A stretch of 64,000 nucleotides of DNA, taken from Hydrogenophaga crassostreae (GTDB lineage: Bacteria > Pseudomonadota > Gammaproteobacteria > Burkholderiales > Burkholderiaceae_C). Shown here in pieces: positions 1 to 6,684 of this stretch. Location of the stretch: assembly GCF_001761385.1 (NCBI RefSeq), contig NZ_CP017476.1:2903501-2967500 (forward strand), written 5' to 3'. The notes under the pieces were generated by a model. That model made no database searches. It saw only the letters and a list, made by a program, of their open reading frames with translations, and was not told where the DNA came from. Each line of letters opens with the position of its first letter. Position 1 is the first letter of the stretch. The position numbers and the translations under genes are program-made.

Positions 1-49
1 CGGGAATATCGAACCGCTTAAGCAGTTCATCGGGAATGGCATGACTCAC
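1..49 (-). CDS. hemN: Oxygen-independent coproporphyrinogen III oxidase, N-terminal fragment
   Basis: Only the first 16 codons lie in the window; the gene runs off the left edge. Reading the minus strand from a GTG at 49 gives an N-terminus containing ELLKRFDIP, which resembles the segment just before the conserved PRYTSYPT motif of radical-SAM HemN proteins. An AGAGGAG ribosome site sits at the right distance upstream. HemN converts coproporphyrinogen III to protoporphyrinogen IX without oxygen. Divergence from fnr, with a perfect FNR box at 104-117 about 60 bases upstream, fits an anaerobically induced haem gene. The identity rests on a short stretch plus context. Confidence 0.6.
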   Translation of the reverse strand, partial: MSHAIPDELLKRFDIP

Positions 50-103
50 AGACTGTTCTCCTCTACTGAGAGCCGAATGTGCACCAGCCATGTGCTTCAC
101 CCA

Positions 104-117
104 TTGATCTTCATCAA
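104..117. promoter_or_regulatory. FNR box between hemN and fnr
   Basis: The sequence TTGATCTTCATCAA matches the FNR/ANR consensus TTGAT-N4-ATCAA at all ten specified positions. Its centre at 110.5 would place a class II (-41.5) start near 69 on the minus strand, leaving about a 20-base leader before the hemN GTG. On the plus strand the same geometry would give a start near 152, 76 bases before fnr. Activation of hemN is the better fit; autoregulation of fnr is possible. Confidence 0.8.
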
Positions 118-227
118 GCTTCGATCTGGCTTACAAGCACATTGCCAAATAGTCCGCTGTTTATGGGCATTTCACGACGCTGCCCTGGTCCATGCGTTAA
201 GCTTGACAAGGATAAATCGAGGTAAAT

Positions 228-947
228 ATGGACGCTCAAAGCATCAAAGTCGCCTGTTCAAGCTGCAACCTTAGGGAGTTGTGCCTGCCCATGGGTCTCA
301 ATGTTGAGGAAATGGACAAGATGGACAACGTCATCTCTTCGCGCCGCCGCATCAAACGCGGCACGGCTTTGTTCAGCACAGGGGAGAAGTTCACCTCGTT
401 GTATGCCGTGCGATCCGGCTTCTTCAAAACCTGCGTGACCACGGCCGATGGCCGTGATCAAGTAACGGGCTTTCAGATGACGGGAGAAATTCTTGGGATG
501 GACGGCATCGTGAACGACCTCCACTCCTGCGATGCGGTAGCCCTAGAAGATGCGGAGGTTTGCGTGATGCCTTTTGATCAGATCGAAGAGCTGTCGCGCG
601 AATTCACCACCTTGCAGCACCACGTGCACAAAATCATGAGCCGCGAAATTGTGCGAGACCACAGCGTCATGCTTCTGCTGGGCAGCATGCGAGCCGAAGA
701 GCGCCTCGCAGCTTTCTTGCTGAATCTCGTGCAACGCTTGCATGCGCGCGGCTTCTCGCAATCCGAACTCATTCTGCGCATGACCCGCGAAGAAATTGGC
801 AGCTATCTGGGCATGAAGCTTGAGACGGTGAGCCGTACTTTCTCCAAGTTCGTCGAAGATGGCATCATTGATGTCAAACAGCGCTATGTGCACATCAAGG
901 ACACCGACGGCCTGCGCCGCATTGTGAACCCGCAGACCTGCGGGTGA
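228..947 (+). CDS. fnr: FNR-type oxygen-sensing transcriptional regulator
   Basis: A 239-residue Crp/FNR family regulator. Cys10, Cys13 and Cys19 form the N-terminal cluster, and Cys112 sits where the fourth [4Fe-4S] ligand lies in E. coli FNR, so oxygen sensing by cluster disassembly is expected. A cyclic-nucleotide-binding-like beta barrel follows, then a dimer helix and a C-terminal helix-turn-helix whose recognition segment ETVSRTF is very close to that of FNR, predicting TTGAT-N4-ATCAA targets. Such sites occur three times here, in front of hemN, ccoN and usp/ccoI. The ATG at 228 has a GAGG ribosome site eight bases upstream. The gene ends 24 bases before a strong terminator. It is divergent from hemN and convergent with the cco cluster it probably activates. 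Confidence 0.95.
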   Translation: MDAQSIKVACSSCNLRELCLPMGLNVEEMDKMDNVISSRRRIKRGTALFSTGEKFTSLYAVRSGFFKTCVTTADGRDQVTGFQMTGEILGMDGIVNDLHSCDAVALEDAEVCVMPFDQIEELSREFTTLQHHVHKIMSREIVRDHSVMLLLGSMRAEERLAAFLLNLVQRLHARGFSQSELILRMTREEIGSYLGMKLETVSRTFSKFVEDGIIDVKQRYVHIKDTDGLRRIVNPQTCG

Positions 948-970
948 GCGACCTCAAGCGACATAAAAAG

Positions 971-1006
971 AGGGCCCTGGGGGTTTTCCCCTGGGGCCCT
1001 TTTTTT
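971..1006. terminator. Bidirectional intrinsic terminator between fnr and the cco cluster
   Basis: A 13-bp stem (971-983 with 988-1000, two G-T pairs) closes on a TTTT loop and is followed by seven T on the plus strand. The minus strand has a run of T on the other side. It lies between the convergent ends of fnr (947) and the 97-residue gene (1024), so it can serve both. Confidence 0.92.
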
Positions 1007-1023
1007 GATTCGCGATGCGACGT

Positions 1024-1317
1024 TCAGCAGCAGTCGCCGCCCTGTGCACAATCGCGTGGCCGCTCGGCCGCAGGCAAGGGGCAGCGGTTGACTTCAAAGG
1101 GCGACATCGACAACAGGGTGGTCAGGGCACTCGAGACCACGGTCGCCCCCCAAAACACAAAAAACGTCAGCGTATAAATCGCCTCACGCGACAAACCCAG
1201 GCTATGCCCCTGCCAATGCATTTCGCTTGGGTCAACAAACGCAAATACCAGCATTTCCAGCACCGCTGCCATCAAAAATGCTGGCCATACGATCCACATC
1301 CATCGCCGTGCCTTCAT
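1024..1317 (-). CDS. Small membrane protein with Cys-rich tail at end of cco cluster
   Basis: A 97-residue protein I cannot assign to a named family. It has two hydrophobic segments, about residues 7-28 and 47-70, so it is probably a two-helix inner membrane protein. The C-terminal 20 residues carry four cysteines (a Cys near position 79, another near 90, and a terminal Cys pair). A GAGGAG ribosome site precedes the ATG at 1317. It is the last gene of the minus-strand cco run, 46 bases after the CcoH-like gene, so a role in cbb3 assembly or copper handling is a guess from position and the thiol tail. Confidence 0.7.
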   Translation of the reverse strand: MKARRWMWIVWPAFLMAAVLEMLVFAFVDPSEMHWQGHSLGLSREAIYTLTFFVFWGATVVSSALTTLLSMSPFEVNRCPLPAAERPRDCAQGGDCC

Positions 1318-1363
1318 GGTTCGATCTCCTCGACTTCAGTCAAATGGGCTCTACCCTGCAGCC

Positions 1364-1651
1364 TTATTTCTCGACGGGTGCAACCTGGGTGGTGGCATGG
1401 TTGCGGGCCTGGGAAGCAGGCATCAAGTTGAACAATGCCGCTTCGCGAGCCTTGCCCTCCAGTGCCTGCGCTGCCTTCAAGTCATGTTCGTACTTTGCCT
1501 TGTCCAGAACCGGGTCCTGGTACTTCACAGCGATCACAGCGGTCACAAGGGCCGCCACCACCACCACGGCCGGACCACCAACCACCAGCCACATTTGAGG
1601 CACGCGCCACCAGGCAATAGGCGGCACGGGGTCGGTAGGGCTTGGTGTCAT
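1364..1651 (-). CDS. Short FixH/CcoH-like cbb3 oxidase assembly protein
   Basis: A 95-residue single-pass membrane protein. The N-terminal region, proline-rich then WWRVP, followed by a helix at about residues 22-45 ending AVKYQDPVL, resembles the N-terminal anchor of FixH/CcoH, which interacts with cbb3 oxidase during assembly. Typical FixH is about 150 residues with a periplasmic domain; here only about 50 charged, Ala-rich residues follow the helix, so the periplasmic domain is missing or replaced. The start at 1651 is chosen because GGAGA precedes it; a longer frame to 1735 overlaps ccoG and lacks such a site. It sits 31 bases downstream of ccoG, the usual ccoH position. Confidence 0.72.
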   Translation of the reverse strand: MTPSPTDPVPPIAWWRVPQMWLVVGGPAVVVVAALVTAVIAVKYQDPVLDKAKYEHDLKAAQALEGKAREAALFNLMPASQARNHATTQVAPVEK

Positions 1652-1682
1652 GAAGTTCTCCAGAAAAATATGTGATGTCGAA

Positions 1683-3155
1683 TCAGCGGGGAACCAGGAA
1701 GGCGGCCTTTTCAGAGACCTGGGCGACATCATCACCCATCGAATGGATATCGAAATGAATGGTATGCGAACCGGTCTCAGAAGAGTTGGGAGGAATCTGC
1801 ACCCTCAAAACAGCTGAGCGCACTTCCGTAGGCAAAACCGTGATCTCGGCTTCCGAAGCGATCTCGATACCAGGCAACCCACTCACAGAGATGGCGTAGG
1901 TTTGAGGCGACTCTGTGGCATTCATCACCTGCAGACGGAACACGTTTTCGATACGGCCCTGCTCCACCATGCGGGCCAGCGCGCCACGGTCACGGATGAC
2001 GTCGACCTTCAAGGGTGTGCGCAAATACAGGCTCACCATCACCGCCGTGGTGATCGCCATCAAGATACCCGTGTACACCAGCACACGGGGGCGCAGGCCG
2101 CGCTTGACCATTTGTGCGGTGGACCAGCCATTGGCTATGCCGTTTTGCGTCGAGTACTTGATCAGGCCCTTGGGATAACCCACCTTGGCCATCACGTCAT
2201 CACACACATCGATACAGGCGCCGCATCCAATGCACTCATATTGAAGGCCATTGCGTATATCAATACCTGTGGGACAAACCTGTACGCAAAGGGTGCAATC
2301 CACACAGGAGCCCAAATTGAGCGCTTTGGGGTCGGCCTTTTTTGACCGCGGACCTCTTGGTTCGCCGCGCTTTTCGTCATACGTGACGATCATCGTGTCC
2401 TTGTCAAACATCGCGCTCTGGAAGCGGGCATACGGGCACATGTATTTGCACACCTGCTCACGCATGAATCCAGCATTACCGTAGGTGGCAAAGCCGTAAA
2501 AAAACACCCAGAATATTTGCCAGGGGCCCAGGGACGCAGCCAAGGACAATGCGGCCAGTTCACGGATCGGCGTGAAATAGCCGACAAAAGTAAAACCTGT
2601 CCACAAGGCAAACAAAACCCACAGACCATGCTTGAGCCACTTTTTCCCCAGCTTCAGCGCTGAGAAAGGCGCATTGTCCAGACGCATGCGGGCTGAGCGG
2701 TCGCCTTCAACCTTCTTCTCAATCCAGAGAAAGATTTCTGTGTAAACGGTTTGTGGGCACGCGTAGCCACACCATAAACGTCCCGCCACAGCCGTGAACA
2801 GGAAAAGCGCCAAAGCTGAAATGACCAGCAACCCGGTCAGGTAAATGAAGTCCTGCGGATAGAGAACCAGTCCAAATATGAAGAAGCGCCGGGCCTCCAG
2901 ATCGAAAAGGATCGCCTGTCGCGCATTCCACTCAAACCAGGGAAGTCCGTAGAAAACGATCTGGGTGATCCAGACCGTGATCCAGCGCCAGTTCGAAAAC
3001 AGGCCCTTGACGGCTCGTGGATAGATTTTCTTGCTTGACGCATACAGCGACACCATCACTTCGTCATCGGGCGGAATGCCCTTTGGCGTGTCGCTGGGTG
3101 TGTTGCTGACCGTCGCAAGAGGGCTGCTGGCAGCGTCTGGCGTAGTGGAGCTCAC
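1683..3155 (-). CDS. ccoG: Cytochrome c oxidase accessory protein CcoG (FixG/RdxA family)
   Basis: A 490-residue membrane ferredoxin-like protein needed for maturation of the copper centre of cbb3 oxidase; CcoG is proposed to reduce Cu(II) for CcoN. Several transmembrane helices occupy the first half, with a conserved CGYACPQTVY segment. A double cluster-binding region follows, CVDCTLCVQVCPTG then CIGCGACIDVC. The C-terminal part is an Ig-like periplasmic domain (PF11614-like), as in FixG. Translation begins at a GTG at 3155 preceded by AGGGA. The gene lies 48 bases after ccoP with a hairpin between them, so it may be expressed at a lower level than ccoNOQP. Confidence 0.95.
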   Translation of the reverse strand: MSSTTPDAASSPLATVSNTPSDTPKGIPPDDEVMVSLYASSKKIYPRAVKGLFSNWRWITVWITQIVFYGLPWFEWNARQAILFDLEARRFFIFGLVLYPQDFIYLTGLLVISALALFLFTAVAGRLWCGYACPQTVYTEIFLWIEKKVEGDRSARMRLDNAPFSALKLGKKWLKHGLWVLFALWTGFTFVGYFTPIRELAALSLAASLGPWQIFWVFFYGFATYGNAGFMREQVCKYMCPYARFQSAMFDKDTMIVTYDEKRGEPRGPRSKKADPKALNLGSCVDCTLCVQVCPTGIDIRNGLQYECIGCGACIDVCDDVMAKVGYPKGLIKYSTQNGIANGWSTAQMVKRGLRPRVLVYTGILMAITTAVMVSLYLRTPLKVDVIRDRGALARMVEQGRIENVFRLQVMNATESPQTYAISVSGLPGIEIASEAEITVLPTEVRSAVLRVQIPPNSSETGSHTIHFDIHSMGDDVAQVSEKAAFLVPR

Positions 3156-3177
3156 GATATCCCTGACTTAACAAAAC

Positions 3178-3195
3178 GAGGCCCCGAAGGGCCTC
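3178..3195 (-). terminator. Hairpin between ccoP and ccoG
   Basis: A perfect 7-bp GC-rich stem (3178-3184 with 3189-3195) closes on a tetraloop that reads TTCG on the minus strand, followed by GTTTTGTT. It begins nine bases past the ccoP stop. It could be a partial terminator or an mRNA 3'-end stabiliser that sets ccoG below ccoNOQP. Confidence 0.65.
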
Positions 3196-3203
3196 AGAAA
3201 ACT

Positions 3204-4118
3204 TCAGTTGGCAGCAGCAGGCTTGTTTGACATGCCCCAGACATAAGACGCCAGAACATTGATCTGTGCCTCATTCAACAATGCGGCCTGTGCGGGCATG
3301 GCGTTGTTGTAGCCATTGTTGACCGCTTTGATAATCGCCTCTTCACCCCAGCCATGCAACCACACGCCATCGGTCAGGTTGGGAGCGCCAATGGCCTGCA
3401 TGCCTTTGCCATCCTGGCCATGGCAAGCAGCACAAGCTGCGAACTTTACCTTGCCTTGCGAAGCGCGCACGCTGTCGTGAGGGCTACCGGAGAGGCTCAA
3501 AACATAGTTTGCAACATTGCGGACATCTTCAGGGCCACCCACAGCGGCAGCCATCGGAGGCATCACACCGGTGCGACCTTGTGCAATGGTGTTCTTGATG
3601 TACGCGTGGTCGCTGCCTCCGAGCCAATCACCATCGGTGAGGTTCGGGAAGCTCTTCGCACCGCGTGCATCTGAGCCATGGCACTGGGCACAGTAGTTCA
3701 TGAACAGGCGTTCGCCAATGGCCATTGCCTGGGCGTTGCCGGCGACCTGCTCGGGCGACATGCCGTCGAACTTGGCATAGATCGGCGCAATAGCCGCTTC
3801 GACCTTTTGAACTTCGGCAGCGTGTTGTCCGGTGGAGGTCCAACCCAGCAAGCCTTTGTATTTGCCAAAGGTGGGGTACAGCGCACCGTATAGGAAAGCA
3901 AAAATCACGGTGATGACGAACAGGTACACCCACCAGCGGGGCAAGGGGTTGTTCATTTCGCGCAGGTCGCCATCCCAAACGTGACCTGTGGTGTTGTCCG
4001 CGGCGGGATTGACTTTGGTCGTGCCGCTGATCCAGAGCAGAACCAGGCAGGCAATGATGCTCAAAATCGTCAATCCGGCAACGTAGATGTTCCAGAATTC
4101 GCTCGTAAAGTCGCTCAT
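3204..4118 (-). CDS. ccoP: Cytochrome cbb3 oxidase diheme subunit III
   Basis: A 304-residue membrane-anchored dihaem cytochrome c. Two N-terminal helices (about 8-30 and 62-81) are followed by two cytochrome c domains with haem sites CAQCH (143-147) and CAACH (229-233). CcoP takes electrons from soluble cytochrome c or the bc1 complex and passes them to CcoO. The length is usual for the family. It is fourth in the minus-strand operon N-O-Q-P, 27 bases after ccoQ. The methionine ligands are plausibly in the VMPPMA and NAMPAQ segments. Confidence 0.97.
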   Translation of the reverse strand: MSDFTSEFWNIYVAGLTILSIIACLVLLWISGTTKVNPAADNTTGHVWDGDLREMNNPLPRWWVYLFVITVIFAFLYGALYPTFGKYKGLLGWTSTGQHAAEVQKVEAAIAPIYAKFDGMSPEQVAGNAQAMAIGERLFMNYCAQCHGSDARGAKSFPNLTDGDWLGGSDHAYIKNTIAQGRTGVMPPMAAAVGGPEDVRNVANYVLSLSGSPHDSVRASQGKVKFAACAACHGQDGKGMQAIGAPNLTDGVWLHGWGEEAIIKAVNNGYNNAMPAQAALLNEAQINVLASYVWGMSNKPAAAN

Positions 4119-4145
4119 GTTGTTTCTCTCGTTCGTGCCGGTTTG

Positions 4146-4283
4146 TTATTCGTCTTGAAACGGCAACTGGGCTGCCTCTTCAAAGTCGGCTTTTTTGCTG
4201 CGGGACCAAGCCCAGGCTACGATGCCCAGGAAGGTCAGCAAGCTGACGACAGTCACCGCGCTGCGCAGATCGTTGATATCCAT
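4146..4283 (-). CDS. ccoQ: Cytochrome cbb3 oxidase small subunit CcoQ
   Basis: A 45-residue protein read from the ATG at 4283 to TAA at 4146. One transmembrane helix (about residues 10-26, ending WAWSRSKK) is followed by an acidic tail (FEEAAQLPFQDE), the standard CcoQ shape. CcoQ is not catalytic; it stabilises the interaction of CcoP with the CcoNO core. It sits 11 bases after ccoO and 27 bases before ccoP, exactly where ccoQ is expected. Confidence 0.93.
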   Translation of the reverse strand: MDINDLRSAVTVVSLLTFLGIVAWAWSRSKKADFEEAAQLPFQDE

Positions 4284-4294
4284 GGGTCAACTCC

Positions 4295-4984
4295 TTATTG
4301 GGTTTTGGCTTCAACCGCGGGGGTTGCAGCCTTCTCGGATGCTGCAGCCAACGTGGCAGCCGAACGAGCGGTACCGAGCACCTGAAGGTAGGCGACCACC
4401 GCATCCAGCTCAGTCTTGCCTTTGACAAGCTCGACCGAACCGGCAATTTCTTCATCGGTGTAGGGGTGGCCCAGCGTGCGAAGGGCACTCATACGGCCAG
4501 GCAGCTCCTCGGCATTCACCATCTTCTTGTCGAGCCATGAATAGGCGGGCATGTTGGACTCGGGCACCAGGTCACGGGGGTTGTTCAGGTGAATGCGGTG
4601 CCATTCATCGCTGTAACGGCCACCCACGCGCGCCAGATCAGGGCCGGTGCGCTTGGAACCCCATTGAAACGGGCGGTCATAAACGAACTCTCCAGCCACC
4701 GAATACGGGCCATAGCGCAGGGTTTCGGCCTGGAATGGCCGAATCATCTGCGAATGGCAGTTGTAGCAACCTTCGCTGATATAGACATCGCGCCCGGCCA
4801 ACTCCAGGGCGCCGTAGGGCTTCACGCCTTCCAGTGGTTGGGTGGTGGACTTCTGGAAGAACAGGGGAACGATTTCCACCAGTCCTCCGACGGCGACCAC
4901 CAGGGTGATCAGCACAATCATCAGAAAGTTGTTGGTTTCAATACGCTCGTGCGTGAAACCCTTGGGTTTTGCTTGGTTTGCCAT
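4295..4984 (-). CDS. ccoO: Cytochrome cbb3 oxidase monoheme subunit II
   Basis: A 229-residue protein with one N-terminal membrane anchor (about 19-42) and a periplasmic monohaem cytochrome c domain with the CYNCH site at 73-77. CcoO relays electrons from CcoP to haem b of CcoN. The ATG at 4984 is preferred to an upstream start because GAGGA lies just before it and it falls 11 bases after the ccoN stop. The last 20 residues are Ala-rich and look like a flexible tail. It is the second gene of ccoNOQP. Confidence 0.97.
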   Translation of the reverse strand: MANQAKPKGFTHERIETNNFLMIVLITLVVAVGGLVEIVPLFFQKSTTQPLEGVKPYGALELAGRDVYISEGCYNCHSQMIRPFQAETLRYGPYSVAGEFVYDRPFQWGSKRTGPDLARVGGRYSDEWHRIHLNNPRDLVPESNMPAYSWLDKKMVNAEELPGRMSALRTLGHPYTDEEIAGSVELVKGKTELDAVVAYLQVLGTARSAATLAAASEKAATPAVEAKTQ

Positions 4985-4995
4985 TTTTGTTGTCC

Positions 4996-6441
4996 TCAAG
5001 CGTGAGCAGGATTCAGGGCAGGGATCCGCACGTCTTCAATACGGCCCTGGGCAGCTGTCTTGATCACGTTCCACAACATGATGCACATACCGCCCAAGTA
5101 CAGGAAACCACCCAGCAAACGAATCACATAGAAGGGGAACGTTGCTTTCACGGATTCCACAAAGGTGTAGGTCAAGCTGCCATCGGGGTTGACCGAGCGC
5201 CACATCAGACCCTGCATCACACCGGCAATCCACATCGAAGCGATGTACAACACGATACCGATGGTGGCCACCCAGAAGTGAATTTCAATGGCAGGCACCG
5301 AATACATCTTCTTCTGACCGAACAGACGGGGTATCAGGTAGTACATGGAACCCATGGTCACCAGGCCCACCCAGCCGAGGGCGCCGGAGTGCACGTGGCC
5401 CACGGTCCAGTCGGTGTAGTGCGACAGCGCGTTGACGGTCTTGATCGACATCATCGGGCCTTCGAAAGTGGACATGCCGTAGAACGACAGCGACACGATC
5501 AGGAAGCGCAGGATGGGGTCATCGCGCAATTTGTGCCATGCGCCCGACAAGGTCATGATGCCGTTGATCATGCCGCCCCAGCTGGGCGCCAACAGGATGA
5601 GGGAGAACACCATGCCGATGGACTGTGTCCAGTCGGGCAAAGCGGTGTAGTGCAGGTGGTGCGGGCCAGCCCACATGTAGGTGAAGATCAGCGCCCAGAA
5701 GTGAACGATCGACAGGCGATAGGAGTAAACAGGGCGCTCGGCCTGCTTGGGGATGAAGTAATACATCATGCCCAGGAACCCCGCCGTGAGAAAGAAACCC
5801 ACCGCATTGTGGCCGTACCACCATTGCACCATCGCATCTTGCACACCGGCATAGGCCGAGTACGAGTGTGTCAGGCTGGTAGGCAACTGGATGTTGTTGA
5901 AAATGTGCAGCAAGGCCACTGCAATGATGAAGGCACCGTAGAACCAGTTGGCCACGTAGATGTGGCGAACCTTGCGGATACCGACCGTGCCGAAGAACAC
6001 GATGGCGTAGGCAACCCAAACCACTGCAATCAGCAAGTCAATAGGCCAGATCATTTCGGCGTATTCACGGCTCTGGGTCAGTCCCATGGGATAGGTGATC
6101 ACCACCAAGACGATAATCAGGTTCCAGCCCCAGAAGGTGAAGGCCGCGAGCTTGTCGGAGATCAGGCGCGTCTGGCAGGTCCGCTGAACCACGTAGTAGC
6201 TCGTGGCGATCAGGCCTGAACCACCAAAAGCGAAAACCACCGCGCTGGTGTGCAACGGACGGAGACGGCCATAAGACAGCCATTCAATGCCCTGTGTGAG
6301 CTCAGGCCAGGCCAGTTGGGAAGCGATGATCACGCCCACCAACATGCCGACCACACCCCAGATCACGGTCATGATGGCAAATTGCCTGACCACTTTATCG
6401 TTATAGACCGCCGCCCGGCTGGTCTTTGCTGTCACGGACAT
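4996..6441 (-). CDS. ccoN: Cytochrome cbb3 oxidase catalytic subunit I
   Basis: A 481-residue haem-copper oxidase subunit with about 12 transmembrane helices. CcoN holds low-spin haem b and the haem b3-CuB centre, reduces O2 to water with high affinity and pumps protons. Family histidine motifs are visible: RPLHTS, WYGHNAVGFF, the GPHHLHY segment near CuB, and HVHSGALGW. The ATG at 6441 has a GAGGAG ribosome site. A near-consensus FNR box at 6500-6513 is centred about 65 bases upstream, giving a class II promoter with a start near 6465. This is the first gene of ccoNOQP, used at low oxygen. Confidence 0.98.
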   Translation of the reverse strand: MSVTAKTSRAAVYNDKVVRQFAIMTVIWGVVGMLVGVIIASQLAWPELTQGIEWLSYGRLRPLHTSAVVFAFGGSGLIATSYYVVQRTCQTRLISDKLAAFTFWGWNLIIVLVVITYPMGLTQSREYAEMIWPIDLLIAVVWVAYAIVFFGTVGIRKVRHIYVANWFYGAFIIAVALLHIFNNIQLPTSLTHSYSAYAGVQDAMVQWWYGHNAVGFFLTAGFLGMMYYFIPKQAERPVYSYRLSIVHFWALIFTYMWAGPHHLHYTALPDWTQSIGMVFSLILLAPSWGGMINGIMTLSGAWHKLRDDPILRFLIVSLSFYGMSTFEGPMMSIKTVNALSHYTDWTVGHVHSGALGWVGLVTMGSMYYLIPRLFGQKKMYSVPAIEIHFWVATIGIVLYIASMWIAGVMQGLMWRSVNPDGSLTYTFVESVKATFPFYVIRLLGGFLYLGGMCIMLWNVIKTAAQGRIEDVRIPALNPAHA

Positions 6442-6499
6442 ACAGAACTCCTCATAAATGTCACTAAAGGGAGTGTGGTCACTGCCCCCGCCAATCGCC

Positions 6500-6513
6500 T
6501 TGACTTAAGTCAA
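6500..6513. promoter_or_regulatory. FNR box for ccoNOQP, overlapping the end of ccoS
   Basis: TTGACTTAAGTCAA is a perfect 14-bp palindrome and matches the FNR/ANR consensus except for C/G at the inner half-site position. Its centre at 6506.5 predicts a minus-strand start near 6465, 24 bases before the ccoN ATG; the -10 hexamer would be the poor CACACT at 6477-6472, as expected for an activated promoter. The box covers the ccoS stop codon (6510-6512). Confidence 0.85.
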
Positions 6514-6647
6514 TCGCCCCGAAGAATGCGCTCACCTTCGCGCTCAATGTTGTCAAACTGACCCGCTTGCAATGCCCACCAGAAGACACCGATGATCCCG
6601 AATACCAGCAAAACCGAAACGGGAATGAGCAAATAAAGAATATCCAC
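6510..6647 (-). CDS. ccoS: cbb3 oxidase maturation protein CcoS
   Basis: A 45-residue protein starting at a GTG at 6647, preceded by GAGGA, ending in TGA at 6510. It has one hydrophobic helix near the N-terminus (ILYLLIPVSVLLVFG) and the family signature FWWALQAGQFDN, then a basic/acidic tail ending ERILRGD. CcoS is required for insertion of redox cofactors into cbb3 oxidase. It lies 37 bases downstream of ccoI and directly upstream of ccoN, the usual arrangement. The non-ATG start and short length make it easy to miss. Its last codons overlap the FNR box. Confidence 0.93.
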   Translation of the reverse strand: MDILYLLIPVSVLLVFGIIGVFWWALQAGQFDNIEREGERILRGD

Positions 6648-6684
6648 TTGAAATCCTCAAACAAAACTCTGTTGCGTGGCGATG

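Noticed and set aside
203..216. Possible FNR site TTGACAAGGATAAA just before fnr
   Set aside because: Only the left half matches; the right half has a mismatch and the site is 12 bases from the ATG. The perfect box at 104-117 explains control better.
4969..6219. 416-codon plus-strand frame opposite ccoN
   Set aside because: A shadow of ccoN: composition is His/Gln/Gly-rich with no recognisable domain.
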